A stretch of 64,000 bases of DNA from Aerococcaceae bacterium zg-1292. Lineage in GTDB: Bacteria > Bacillota > Bacilli > Lactobacillales > Aerococcaceae. Shown here one piece after another: positions 9,397-19,826 of this stretch (within the stretch, counting starts at the first letter, position 1; every line of letters begins with the position of its first letter). The DNA lies in assembly GCA_016126655.1 (NCBI GenBank), contig CP065955.1:1471001-1535000 (forward strand). Direction: 5' to 3'. The notes beneath the pieces are model-generated. The model saw nothing but the letters and a program-made list of their open reading frames with translations. It made no database searches and was not told the DNA's origin. The position numbers were made by a program, and so were the translations under genes.

Positions 9397-10596
9397 CTAC
9401 TCGCCCATCAAAAAGTCCAACATATTGATATGACGAATTCCATCTTGCGAAAAGTCTACCTTATCCATTGACAAGACAAATTTTGGAAAATTATCCTGAA
9501 CTTCGTGATAAACTCCAAACTCGCGTTTACGCGTTGCTTCATCCGACATCAAGTAACTGACTTGATAATACTCAATTTGGTTATGTTTTTTTGCAACAAA
9601 ATCTATTTCCTTGTCACCAACTTTACCAAGCGACACATCGTATCCTCTTGAAACCAATTCTTGATACACAATATTTTCTAGTACTCGTTCAATTGCTGCT
9701 TGATTCGAAAAACCGACCGCTTGGCGAAAACCATGGTCAGTGAGATAATATTTTTCATCAACTTTCATGATTTGCTTACCTTGCACATTATAACGAGGCA
9801 CCTTTTTCATAATAAATGCGCGCTGACAATATTCTAAATAGCTTAATACTGTATCTACTGACACATTCATTTTCTCATTTTTTAAATAATTTTTGATATT
9901 ATTTGCTGAAAACACACGTCCAATATTTTCAATGCAATAGCGAATTATTCGATTAAATACTTCTACATCACGGATTTTATTGTATTCTAACACATCTTTT
10001 ACAACAACGGTATTATAAACATCAGATAAGTATTTGTAAGACGGTGCAGGTTCTAAATCAAAATAATGTAAAAATGGCATTCCACCAAACTGAATATATG
10101 AACGAAACATTGTCTCTAAATCTTCATTCTTTGATTCAAACAACTGACAAAATTCTGCAAAAGAAAATGGTTGTATTTCAAATTGCACATATCGTCCTGC
10201 CAATAACGTTGCCAAATCCCCTGATAACAAGCTTGAATTGGATCCAGTAATGTAAATATCATAAACTTCTTTTAACCGCAATGCATTGATGACTTGTTCC
10301 CAGTCTTCTACCAATTGGATTTCATCGAAAAATAAATAGCGAATATTCGGGTTGGCTGCTAATGTTGGCATCAAGTAATCAACTAATGCTTCCGCTGTTT
10401 TTACTGAAAATAAGTCCAAAGACTCAAAATTCAAATGCAAACTATTATTTTCTGCAGCATCTAGTAAATTCATTTTTATCAAATCCAGTAAGGTCGATTT
10501 ACCGGTTCGACGCATACCTGTTAATACTTTTATAATAGGTTTATTAACAAAAGGTGCGATTTTTTCTAAATATTTTATACGATTTACTATTTTCAT
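9397..10596 (-). CDS. AAA-family ATPase with C-terminal DUF4143
   Basis: A 399-residue protein with an AAA_14 domain (Walker A GMRRTGKSTLLD near residue 28, Walker B YLFFDEIQ near residue 90) and a DUF4143 domain (about residues 200-330) that carries the EIDFV nuclease-like stretch. The ATG at 10596 has GAGGTG six bases upstream; GTG at 10605 and ATG at 10602 are in-frame alternatives. The cellular role of this large family is unknown. The upstream region holds four evenly spaced palindromes that probably control it (10613-10746). Confidence 0.85.
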   Translation of the reverse strand: MKIVNRIKYLEKIAPFVNKPIIKVLTGMRRTGKSTLLDLIKMNLLDAAENNSLHLNFESLDLFSVKTAEALVDYLMPTLAANPNIRYLFFDEIQLVEDWEQVINALRLKEVYDIYITGSNSSLLSGDLATLLAGRYVQFEIQPFSFAEFCQLFESKNEDLETMFRSYIQFGGMPFLHYFDLEPAPSYKYLSDVYNTVVVKDVLEYNKIRDVEVFNRIIRYCIENIGRVFSANNIKNYLKNEKMNVSVDTVLSYLEYCQRAFIMKKVPRYNVQGKQIMKVDEKYYLTDHGFRQAVGFSNQAAIERVLENIVYQELVSRGYDVSLGKVGDKEIDFVAKKHNQIEYYQVSYLMSDEATRKREFGVYHEVQDNFPKFVLSMDKVDFSQDGIRHINMLDFLMGE

Positions 10597-10612
10597 AGCC
10601 ATCACCTCTATT

Positions 10613-10746
10613 TCTATTATAATCGAAAAAATACTGTTTTTCTACATTTTTTTCGATTATAGTCGAATGATATGTTAAAACACTAGTCGCTATCGATTAT
10701 AATCGAAACTCATCCTATTATCAAACGGTTTATCGATTATATTCGT
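10613..10746. promoter_or_regulatory. Four 14-bp palindromes at an exact 40-bp period (TCGATTATAATCGA)
   Basis: Copies start at 10613 (TCTATTATAATCGA), 10653 (TCGATTATAGTCGA), 10693 (perfect TCGATTATAATCGA) and 10733 (TCGATTATATTCGT). Each step is 40 bp and each spacer is 26 bp of unrelated sequence. The consensus is self-complementary and contains TATAAT on both strands, so any copy could double as a -10 element. The array ends 17 bp from the ATPase start. The best reading is a multi-site operator, perhaps autoregulatory. Confidence 0.8.
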
Positions 10747-10770
10747 AATACCTGAACATTAGACAACAAA

Positions 10771-10805
10771 ACAAGGTGCTGAGTCAAAACAATCACACAC
10801 CTTGT
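10771..10805 (-). terminator. Terminator of the serine hydrolase gene
   Basis: ACAAGGTG at 10771-10778 pairs with CACCTTGT at 10798-10805. On the minus strand the stem is followed by TTTGTTGT. It lies 9 bp past the stop codon of the gene starting at 12490. Confidence 0.7.
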
Positions 10806-10813
10806 CTATTATA

Positions 10814-12490
10814 TTATTCAGTTACCGTCACCCAAAGCTGCGAACGAATTTCATTAAAGGCATCATGTACACGCAATGACAAATTAGCTAATTGGTCACC
10901 GATACCGTCATAATCTGTTGGATTAGATGTATACACAGCCAAACTATAGCTGCCATAAGGCGTGACGAATGTCGCTACATCATTTTGCTCTGTATAACCC
11001 AAACCAGATTTATTCCACGCTGTCGTGCTGCTTGGAATATTGCGCCGTAAGAAATTATGTGTATTTTGAAAGAATTTATTAATCAACATTTCATCCCACG
11101 GTTCCCCATTAATACGATTATTGTATAAATATGAAAAATAACGGGCAGCATCATGCGGACTCGTCACGAATTCCGATGTTTCATCATAATATTTACCATC
11201 AACATCAGTATCCGTTAGACCAATTGTTTGCACCCATGGCGTAATTGAAGCACCGCCTCCTACTATATCAATGAGCATATTAGCAGCCGTGTTATCACTG
11301 TAAATCATTACTAGATCAACTAGTTGATCAATTGTATATATAGTGCCTTCAGCATCGCTAGCCATAATTCCAGCGCCAGGTACTTTGTATGCATCATATA
11401 AAGTCATCGTATCATCAGGAGATAAAGTTCCCAAGGCATATTGATGATACACCTCACCCATCACATAAATCTTTTGCGTACTCGCTGGAAAAAATGGCTG
11501 ATTGACTGCATCTACTTGACTCATCGTTTCGTTATTAATAAAAGATGCACCAACAATAGCATCAATAGTAGCAATTTCTTCTTCTAAAATCTTTTGGATC
11601 GTATCTAGTAATGCTTGTTCACTATAATACGTCTTCACATATTGTTGATAATTGGGATCTTTTCTAATCCATCCAAGCTGATCATAGCCAATCTTTACCT
11701 GTAGCCACTCACCTTCATCCGTTGTAACTGCTTTGACAACTTCCATCGGCATATCCACATAATTTGATGTATCGGTCAATACATTTGCATTAGCAGTACC
11801 AGGCGGCGCAGTATAAATAAAATTATCTGATGATTTATATAAAATGTGCGGATAAACATCTGATATATCATTGATATATACTGGATAAGGCTGAAGATTA
11901 TGAAAGATCTCTTGTCGTATTTCACGCGCTAATAGATCTTGTGTAATCCATTGAGCTTCGATTAAATCGTCAATTACTTTTGGCTCTAAAAGTTGCAATT
12001 GTAACAAACCATTATTATAGAACCGGTTTTCTCTTTCTGCAGTTGAAAACCATCCTGTGTAAGGCTGTTGATTACGAAATAAATAAGTCGCTCCATTATT
12101 ACTATACCAAGCAAAATCATTCCATCCCATCTGTTCAATCAATTGAAATTGTTCAACTTGATAGGTGTTGTTTACTGATTGATATTTGGATAGCGACCAA
12201 TTCGTAGTTCGGTTACTATTCGTAGCCGATTCAGAGCTGAATAACGCAATTTGTTTCAATAGGGGTTCCTGATTAAATTGTGCAACGTCAACATTAAATG
12301 ATTGTTGCGTCATCGCATTGAATAGATAACTATGTTCCGTTGATAAATCGAGTGTCGGCAATATTAATTCGCTAGTTAATTGTTCCTGTTGCTGATTACG
12401 TTGTAAATATTGACTGCCCAAAAATAGAAATCCACTGAATATTAAGACAGTCAATAAACTGCCAACCATGGTTTTATACTGCTTCTTCAC
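10814..12490 (-). CDS. Membrane-anchored serine hydrolase, class A beta-lactamase fold, with SH3-like region
   Basis: This 558-residue protein starts with a short basic stretch and one membrane segment (about residues 9-28), so it is probably anchored outside the cell. Residues 60-270 hold GW/SH3-like repeats (YLFRNQQPYTGWF, WLQVKIGYDQLGWIRK), which often bind cell wall. The C-terminal domain carries the active-site triad of motifs: ASTQK (SxxK), YSDNTAANM (SDN) and NKSG (KTG-like). Proteins of this kind may act as D,D-peptidases or wall hydrolases; true beta-lactamase activity is uncertain. It is a single-gene unit. Confidence 0.85.
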   Translation of the reverse strand: MKKQYKTMVGSLLTVLIFSGFLFLGSQYLQRNQQQEQLTSELILPTLDLSTEHSYLFNAMTQQSFNVDVAQFNQEPLLKQIALFSSESATNSNRTTNWSLSKYQSVNNTYQVEQFQLIEQMGWNDFAWYSNNGATYLFRNQQPYTGWFSTAERENRFYNNGLLQLQLLEPKVIDDLIEAQWITQDLLAREIRQEIFHNLQPYPVYINDISDVYPHILYKSSDNFIYTAPPGTANANVLTDTSNYVDMPMEVVKAVTTDEGEWLQVKIGYDQLGWIRKDPNYQQYVKTYYSEQALLDTIQKILEEEIATIDAIVGASFINNETMSQVDAVNQPFFPASTQKIYVMGEVYHQYALGTLSPDDTMTLYDAYKVPGAGIMASDAEGTIYTIDQLVDLVMIYSDNTAANMLIDIVGGGASITPWVQTIGLTDTDVDGKYYDETSEFVTSPHDAARYFSYLYNNRINGEPWDEMLINKFFQNTHNFLRRNIPSSTTAWNKSGLGYTEQNDVATFVTPYGSYSLAVYTSNPTDYDGIGDQLANLSLRVHDAFNEIRSQLWVTVTE

Positions 12491-12941
12491 GTATTGAATA
12501 ACTCCTTTTGCACATATATTTGTGCCGCTCTCCTAATGTTAGTACATATCGCTGTCTGTACTTTGTTATTATGCCTGGTTTGTAGACAGAATTCAACTGG
12601 TTTAATTTGTAGGATTGAAAATAATATTAGCAGAAAAAATCTTTCAACCATCATCCCCAATATTTCAGCACCTTTATTTTATATTTCTCCTAATAAACTC
12701 AATTCATTTAAATAATACTACTTCGTTAATACTATATTCCATTCTAATCTTTAGATTCCCCAAATTTACTATCTACATGGGTTGTAGGCATTTTGTAAGC
12801 ATCCAAAAACCAGTTACCTATTCATCGACAAAACAACCTCTTATATTAGGGGTATCACTGTAAGCGTCCAAATCTCAAGTATCTATCCGCCGCCTAAATA
12901 ACCACTTATAGTAGAGGTATCACTATTTAGGAAGAAACTCA
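12491..12941. other. Non-coding stretch with two imperfect ~70-bp tandem repeats
   Basis: No convincing gene is seen. Two related units lie at about 12795-12860 and 12861-12928. Both begin TAAGC-TCCAAA and both end in a hairpin of the type ACCNCTTATA-TAG-GGT followed by ATCACT. The second unit also carries perfect arms CCTAAATA (12892) and TATTTAGG (12923). The rest is AT-rich upstream sequence of the serine hydrolase. Confidence 0.5.
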
Positions 12942-13097
12942 ATGACAAAACAAGCAAGTAGATTTTTCATTCAAAAAATTTCTATGATTTCTAATGACAA
13001 ACCCCACACAAACATCCCGTATCCCAAAGCCACCTTATTGACTTTAGAGCACGGGGTTGTTCACGTGAATAGCGGTGAATCACACCACTTTATTTAA
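12942..13097 (+). CDS. Small ORF of 51 residues, not recognised
   Basis: An ATG at 12942 with AGGAAG eight bases upstream opens a 51-residue frame (start [15 protein letters not shown], end [11 protein letters not shown]). It ends by overlapping the last 8 bp of gatB on the other strand. The tail looks like the start of a cupin ([14 protein letters not shown]), so this may be a remnant of an AraC-type regulator. It could also be chance; codon use is not decisive. Confidence 0.35.
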   Translation: MTKQASRFFIQKISMISNDKPHTNIPYPKATLLTLEHGVVHVNSGESHHFI

Positions 13098-14523
13098 GTT
13101 TTTCCAATGTTGCTACCAATAATTGGTTCACCACTTGTGGGTTGGCCTGTCCTCTAGTTGCTTTCATAATTTGACCAACAAAGAAGCCAACTGCTCGGTC
13201 TTTACCATTACGATAATCTTCTAATGACGCTTCATTTTTACTAATAATTTCGTCGATAATCGGTTGCAATTTAGCGGGGTCACTTAATTGAACCATACCA
13301 CGCGCTTCAACGATTTCTTTAGCGTCGCCACCCTCTGTTGCTAAAATCTTGAAGAGTTGTTTAGCGATTTTCGATGAAATGGTACCATCTTCAATTAATT
13401 GAATCATTTGCGCTAAGTTTTGTGGTGTCAATTCAATCTCTTCTAAAGTTTTCTTCTCACTATTTAAGTAAGCTGACACATCTCCCATCAACCAGTTAGA
13501 TGTTAATTTAGCATCCGCACCAGCTGCAACCGTTGCATCAAAGAAATCAGACATCGTTTTAGACAGTGTCAACACCATCGCATCATACTCCGGTAAACCG
13601 AATTCTCCAGTATAACGAGCACGACGCACATCTGGCATTTCTGGAATCGACGCTTTAACAGAGTCAATCCACGCTTCACTAATATGTACCGGTGGTAAGT
13701 CTGGCTCTGGGAAGTAACGATAATCCGCTGCTCCTTCTTTAGTACGCATTAAAATAGTTTTACCCGTTGACTCATCATAACGACGAGTTTCTTGTTGAAT
13801 TTTGCCGCCAGCTAACAAGATTTGTGCTTGGCGTTTTTCTTCAAACTCCAATCCTTTACGCACAAAGTTAAAGGAGTTTAAGTTTTTCAACTCAGTTTTC
13901 GTACCAAATGCCTCTTGTCCAAATGGACGAATTGAGATATTTCCATCACAACGTAATGAACCTTCTTCCATCTTGACATCCGATACTTCGGTATACATAA
14001 TTTTCTCACGCAGCGCTTCTAAGAAGGCATACGCTTCTTTTGGTGAACGAATATCTGCTTCGGTTACAATCTCAATTAATGGGGTCCCTTGACGGTTGAA
14101 GTCAACATAAGAATATCCATCCATACCGTGAGTGTTCTTCCCTGCATCTTCTTCTAAGTGCACCCGTTCAATACGAATACGACGTTTATGCCCCTCTACC
14201 TCAATATCAATGTAACCATTGCGCCCAATCGGCAAGTCTGCTTGTGAAATTTGGTAAGCTGTCGGATTATCTGGGTAGAAATAATTTTTACGATCAAAAC
14301 GCATTTGACGAGTAATATCACAATTTAACGCTAATGAAGCACGCATCCCAAATTCAATGGCACGTTTATTCATTACCGGCAAGGCACCCGGATAACCCCA
14401 GTCTTTTTCATTCGTATTTGTGTTCGGTTCGGCACCAAAATGAGCAGGTGACGTACTAAAAATTTTTGAGTCAGTTTTTAATTCCACATGGACCTCTAAA
14501 CCAATTACTGTTTCAAAATTCAT
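13090..14523 (-). CDS. gatB: Aspartyl/glutamyl-tRNA amidotransferase subunit B
   Basis: A 477-residue GatB. The N-terminal [17 protein letters not shown], the [17 protein letters not shown] block and [18 protein letters not shown] are the family's core signatures. The C-terminal YqeY-like domain starts near residue 330. GatB binds mischarged Glu-tRNA(Gln) or Asp-tRNA(Asn), phosphorylates it and accepts ammonia delivered from GatA. It is the last gene of the gatCAB group, 11 bp after gatA. Confidence 0.97.
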   Translation of the reverse strand: MNFETVIGLEVHVELKTDSKIFSTSPAHFGAEPNTNTNEKDWGYPGALPVMNKRAIEFGMRASLALNCDITRQMRFDRKNYFYPDNPTAYQISQADLPIGRNGYIDIEVEGHKRRIRIERVHLEEDAGKNTHGMDGYSYVDFNRQGTPLIEIVTEADIRSPKEAYAFLEALREKIMYTEVSDVKMEEGSLRCDGNISIRPFGQEAFGTKTELKNLNSFNFVRKGLEFEEKRQAQILLAGGKIQQETRRYDESTGKTILMRTKEGAADYRYFPEPDLPPVHISEAWIDSVKASIPEMPDVRRARYTGEFGLPEYDAMVLTLSKTMSDFFDATVAAGADAKLTSNWLMGDVSAYLNSEKKTLEEIELTPQNLAQMIQLIEDGTISSKIAKQLFKILATEGGDAKEIVEARGMVQLSDPAKLQPIIDEIISKNEASLEDYRNGKDRAVGFFVGQIMKATRGQANPQVVNQLLVATLEKLK

Positions 14524-14534
14524 CTTTCAACCTC

Positions 14535-15992
14535 CTATAATGATGGTGCTTGTGTCGCAAAGTCATGATTGCGTTCGAAATCATATGCTACTTGATACAA
14601 TGTCGCTTCATCCAATGGTTTTGCCATTAATTGTAAACCAATTGGTAACCCTGATTGATCAAATCCAGCCGGAATTGAAATACCTGGTAATCCAGCGATA
14701 TTTGCAGTAACGGTTAATAAGTCTTCTACGTACATCGCGATAGGATCTTTGACACGTCCACCAATTTCAAACGCGGTACTCGTTGTTGTAGGTCCCATAA
14801 TCACATCATACGTATCAAAGACACGGTCTAACTCTTGCTTAATCAAGGTTCTTACTTGTGCTGCTTGTTTGAAGAATTTATCGAATTGACCCGAGCTAAG
14901 ACTATAAGTACCTAACATAATTCGACGTTTTACTTCTTCTCCAAAACCTTCACTTCGTGATTGAATATACACTTCTTCTAATGTTTTAGCAGATTCCGAA
15001 CGATATCCATAACGCACACCATCAAATCGTTGTAAGTTAGACGATGCTTCTGCAGATGAAATAATGTAATATACATTAATACCATATTTTAATAATGGTA
15101 AGGATACTTCTTCAACAATTGCTCCTTGGCTTTGGAAGTATGCGCCTGCTTGTTCCATCGCTTTACGAATATCAGGTGCAATAACTTCTGCTTTATATTC
15201 TTTAGGAAATGCAATTTTCATCCCTTCAAGCGATTGACCCATTTTTACACCATAATTCATCGACAATTCATTTAAACTCGTTGAATCGTGAACATCATGT
15301 CCAGCAATAACATCTAATAATAAGGCATTATCTTCAACCGTTAGCGTCATCGGTCCGATTTGGTCTAATGACGAACCAAAAGCGATTAAACCATAACGAG
15401 ATACGGTACCATAAGTCGGTTTCAAACCAACAATTCCATTAAATGCGGCAGGTTGGCGGATACTTCCCCCTGTATCAGTCCCTAAACTTGCAGGCACTTG
15501 ACGACTAGCTACGACAGCTCCTGAACCACCAGATGAACCGCCAGGTACACGGTCTAAATCCCACGGATTGCGTGTGATTTTAAAAGCTGAACGCTCAGTT
15601 GACGCACCCATGGCAAACTCATCCAAGTTTACTTTACCGATAATAACGGCACCAGCAGCTTTTAATTTTTCAACAACAGTCGCATCATAGGTCGGTACAA
15701 AATCTTCTAACATTTTACTTGCAGCAGTCGTTGTTAGATCTTTGGTAACAATATTATCTTTTACAGCAATTGGCACACCATTTAATACAGGTGCATCATC
15801 ACCATAGCCACGTTCATCTGCTAGACGAGCTGCTTCTAAAGCTGCTTCTTTGTTTAGTGCTAAAAAGCTCTCTACTTTCGCATCAATTTCGTCGATTTGG
15901 CGATACGTATGTTCAACCAACTCAACAGCTGTAAAATCACCTTGTTTTAAACCTTTTTTGATTTCAGTAATTGTTTGTGGAAATACTGTCAT
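14535..15992 (-). CDS. gatA: Aspartyl/glutamyl-tRNA amidotransferase subunit A
   Basis: A 485-residue amidase-family subunit that releases ammonia from glutamine for the GatB site. The Ser-cisSer-Lys triad is visible: lysine in PIAVKDNI, and serines in the GGSSGGSGA block. ATG at 15992 has GAGGAGG nine bases upstream and gives the usual N-terminus (MTVFPQTITEIKKGLK). A longer in-frame start at 16058 would run into gatC and is not credible. It starts 1 bp after the gatC stop. Confidence 0.97.
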   Translation of the reverse strand: MTVFPQTITEIKKGLKQGDFTAVELVEHTYRQIDEIDAKVESFLALNKEAALEAARLADERGYGDDAPVLNGVPIAVKDNIVTKDLTTTAASKMLEDFVPTYDATVVEKLKAAGAVIIGKVNLDEFAMGASTERSAFKITRNPWDLDRVPGGSSGGSGAVVASRQVPASLGTDTGGSIRQPAAFNGIVGLKPTYGTVSRYGLIAFGSSLDQIGPMTLTVEDNALLLDVIAGHDVHDSTSLNELSMNYGVKMGQSLEGMKIAFPKEYKAEVIAPDIRKAMEQAGAYFQSQGAIVEEVSLPLLKYGINVYYIISSAEASSNLQRFDGVRYGYRSESAKTLEEVYIQSRSEGFGEEVKRRIMLGTYSLSSGQFDKFFKQAAQVRTLIKQELDRVFDTYDVIMGPTTTSTAFEIGGRVKDPIAMYVEDLLTVTANIAGLPGISIPAGFDQSGLPIGLQLMAKPLDEATLYQVAYDFERNHDFATQAPSL

Positions 15993-15993
15993 A

Positions 15994-16290
15994 CTAAGCC
16001 TCCTCACTTTCAATAATCGCTGGTACTTTAATAAAACCATCTTGTGTCGTTTTGGCATTAGCTAAGAAGCCTTCACGTTTCGTACCACGCACCACTTTAT
16101 CTTCGCGGAAGACATTGATTAAATCATTCCCATGGTAAGTCGGCTCAACACCTGTTGTATCTACTTCTTGTAAATGTTCTACTAATTCAATAATACTGCC
16201 AAATTCACTCGCAATTGCATCTAAGTTTGCTTCATCAAATGATAATTTTGCTAAATTGGCTACACGTACAATCTCATCACGTTCTGTCAT
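15994..16290 (-). CDS. gatC: Aspartyl/glutamyl-tRNA amidotransferase subunit C
   Basis: A 98-residue GatC, the small wrapping subunit that stabilises GatA-GatB. The conserved blocks are VANLAKLSFDE near the N-terminus and LREDKV-like VFREDKVV near residue 70. It heads the gatC-gatA-gatB group, 35 bp downstream of camS, consistent with a long pcrA-to-gatB transcription unit. Confidence 0.95.
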   Translation of the reverse strand: MTERDEIVRVANLAKLSFDEANLDAIASEFGSIIELVEHLQEVDTTGVEPTYHGNDLINVFREDKVVRGTKREGFLANAKTTQDGFIKVPAIIESEEA

Positions 16291-16325
16291 CGGTTAACCT
16301 CCATTAATTGATTATTATGTTCGAA

Positions 16326-17546
16326 TTATTGTTTATAAATATGCGCTTTAAACTGCGTCTCATCTGCCTTCCTTGAAATCAAGGCTTCTGCACCATGAGC
16401 GGATACAATACTTATTTCTATCGGAACACCTTCAGGCAACTGCTTATTGGCAACATCAGTCACGTGCTGAGCAAGTGCCGTAATTTCGGTTTGTTGATAA
16501 AATTGTGTGACAATTTTAATATTTAATGACGCTAAGGCATTGTCAATATATAAAGCATCACCTGTAATACCATTTAAATGCGGGAAGAAATCTTTCACCT
16601 GATTCATGAAGTTATTAAAATACGTATATTGCCCGTTTAAATCCGAACTATTTGCCATCGGTAACGCCACACGATATTCATTTTGCTCCGTCCAATCAGA
16701 AACATAATTACCTTCACGTGAAATGCCATGCATCACATAAGTTCCGCCGACAATATCTTTTGAGCCAGACTGTCTGAAGAGACCTACAACAATCGGAATC
16801 GAACGCAGCGCTTCGGTATTACGTAAACGTCCGACAATAATATTGGCATAAGCCCGTGCGCGTTCACGCATTTCACCGAGTGAAATTTCTTGTTCATACC
16901 GAACACCTTCACTGTCCGTATATTCATACACGCTATTCATTGCTAAACCAATCACAATACCAGCTAGCGCATAACCTTTTTCTGTTTCAACCATCAAGTT
17001 TTTTTCCATAATTTGTGTCAAATAAATTGGTGTTGACGTTGAATCAACAATGACTTGCGAATTATCACGTGTTTGTGATTGTTCGCCTTCGGTTGTCTCT
17101 TCCTTTTCTTCACTGGAGTCTTGGTTTTGCGTTTCACGTTCATTACGTGCTAGTGATGGATTCAAACCCTCAGGATTATCTTCTGATTCTCGTGATAACC
17201 AGCTAGTCATCGTTTCTTCATCAATAATTTGTCCTTCACGCAAGAAATATTGATCTGTCGGGAAAACCCCTTTACTAATACGCATCAGTCCTTCTTCAAA
17301 TGCTAAGACATTACCAGGGGAACTTAAATTCGTATTGCTACTGGCAGAAATGCCCATTTGATACCGACCATCAGTAATCACCGCTCGGTAAAAATCATTT
17401 GACAGCTGATTGGCAGTAGATTGTACCGCTACTTGATCAGCTGATTTAGACTTATCGTTCACTTCCTTATCCAAATTACTCAAGCAACCTGATAAAAGAG
17501 CTACAATTGAACAATACGTCGTCGCTTTTATCCATTTTTTATTCAT
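16326..17546 (-). CDS. camS: CamS family sex-pheromone lipoprotein
   Basis: This 406-residue protein has a lipoprotein signal with lipobox LLSGC (cysteine at about residue 21). The CamS family fold is indicated by FYRAVITDGRYQMG, SRGISSSANT-like GISASSNTNL and a C-terminal VPIEISIVSAHGAEALI. In enterococci the signal peptide of such a lipoprotein is processed into a pheromone; the mature protein's job is unclear. A low-complexity acidic linker (EDNPEG to SQTRDN) lies near residues 118-168. Position between ligA and gatC is conserved in Lactobacillales. Confidence 0.9.
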   Translation of the reverse strand: MNKKWIKATTYCSIVALLSGCLSNLDKEVNDKSKSADQVAVQSTANQLSNDFYRAVITDGRYQMGISASSNTNLSSPGNVLAFEEGLMRISKGVFPTDQYFLREGQIIDEETMTSWLSRESEDNPEGLNPSLARNERETQNQDSSEEKEETTEGEQSQTRDNSQVIVDSTSTPIYLTQIMEKNLMVETEKGYALAGIVIGLAMNSVYEYTDSEGVRYEQEISLGEMRERARAYANIIVGRLRNTEALRSIPIVVGLFRQSGSKDIVGGTYVMHGISREGNYVSDWTEQNEYRVALPMANSSDLNGQYTYFNNFMNQVKDFFPHLNGITGDALYIDNALASLNIKIVTQFYQQTEITALAQHVTDVANKQLPEGVPIEISIVSAHGAEALISRKADETQFKAHIYKQ

Positions 17547-17566
17547 TAATTCACATCCTAATTAAC

Positions 17567-17680
17567 GGTTCACTTGGGCTGACTCGACCTCCACTTCGCA
17601 TAGCTCTTGAAGCGCCGATGGCGCTTCTACGACCTCTGCTCCAGTGATTCGAGTCATTGCACCCGCGCTCACACAATGTT
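17567..17680 (-). repeat. Dispersed intergenic repeat, copy C2 (full)
   Basis: Read on the minus strand it begins GTGTGAGCGCGGGTG, has AATCACTGGAGCAGAGGTC, a central stem GAAGCGCC/GGCGCTTC, then AGAGCTATGCGAAGTGGAGG and ends CCAAGTGAACC. The stem differs from the copy at 60603 but stays paired. It directly precedes camS and follows a second copy in the same orientation. Confidence 0.8.
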
Positions 17681-17800
17681 ATATTACGGCTCCAACTCGC
17701 TGAAATGTCTCCACTTCCCAAAATGCTTGGAGTGCCCTAGCACTCCGGCGCGTTTTGCTCCAGTGGTCCATTTCAATGCGCTCCTTGTCGCACAATGTTA
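17681..17800 (-). repeat. Dispersed intergenic repeat, copy C1 (full)
   Basis: The minus strand starts GTGCGACAAGGAGCG four bases beyond the ligA stop region, contains GGACCACTGGAGCAAAACG, a perfect stem GGAGTGC/GCACTCC and then GGGAAGTGGAGAC. It is a tandem neighbour of copy C2, in the same orientation. Confidence 0.75.
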
Positions 17801-17804
17801 TTCC

Positions 17805-19820
<2,016 letters not shown>

Positions 19821-19826
19821 TTACCA

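Noticed and set aside
10613-10746. Regularly spaced repeats read as a mini CRISPR array
   Set aside because: Repeats are 14 bp perfect-type palindromes, too short for CRISPR. There is no leader or cas gene, and the array sits in a promoter region of an ATPase gene.
14535-16058. Longer GatA starting at 16058
   Set aside because: The extra 22 residues come from the antisense-free overlap with gatC, and the start at 15992 has a perfect ribosome site.
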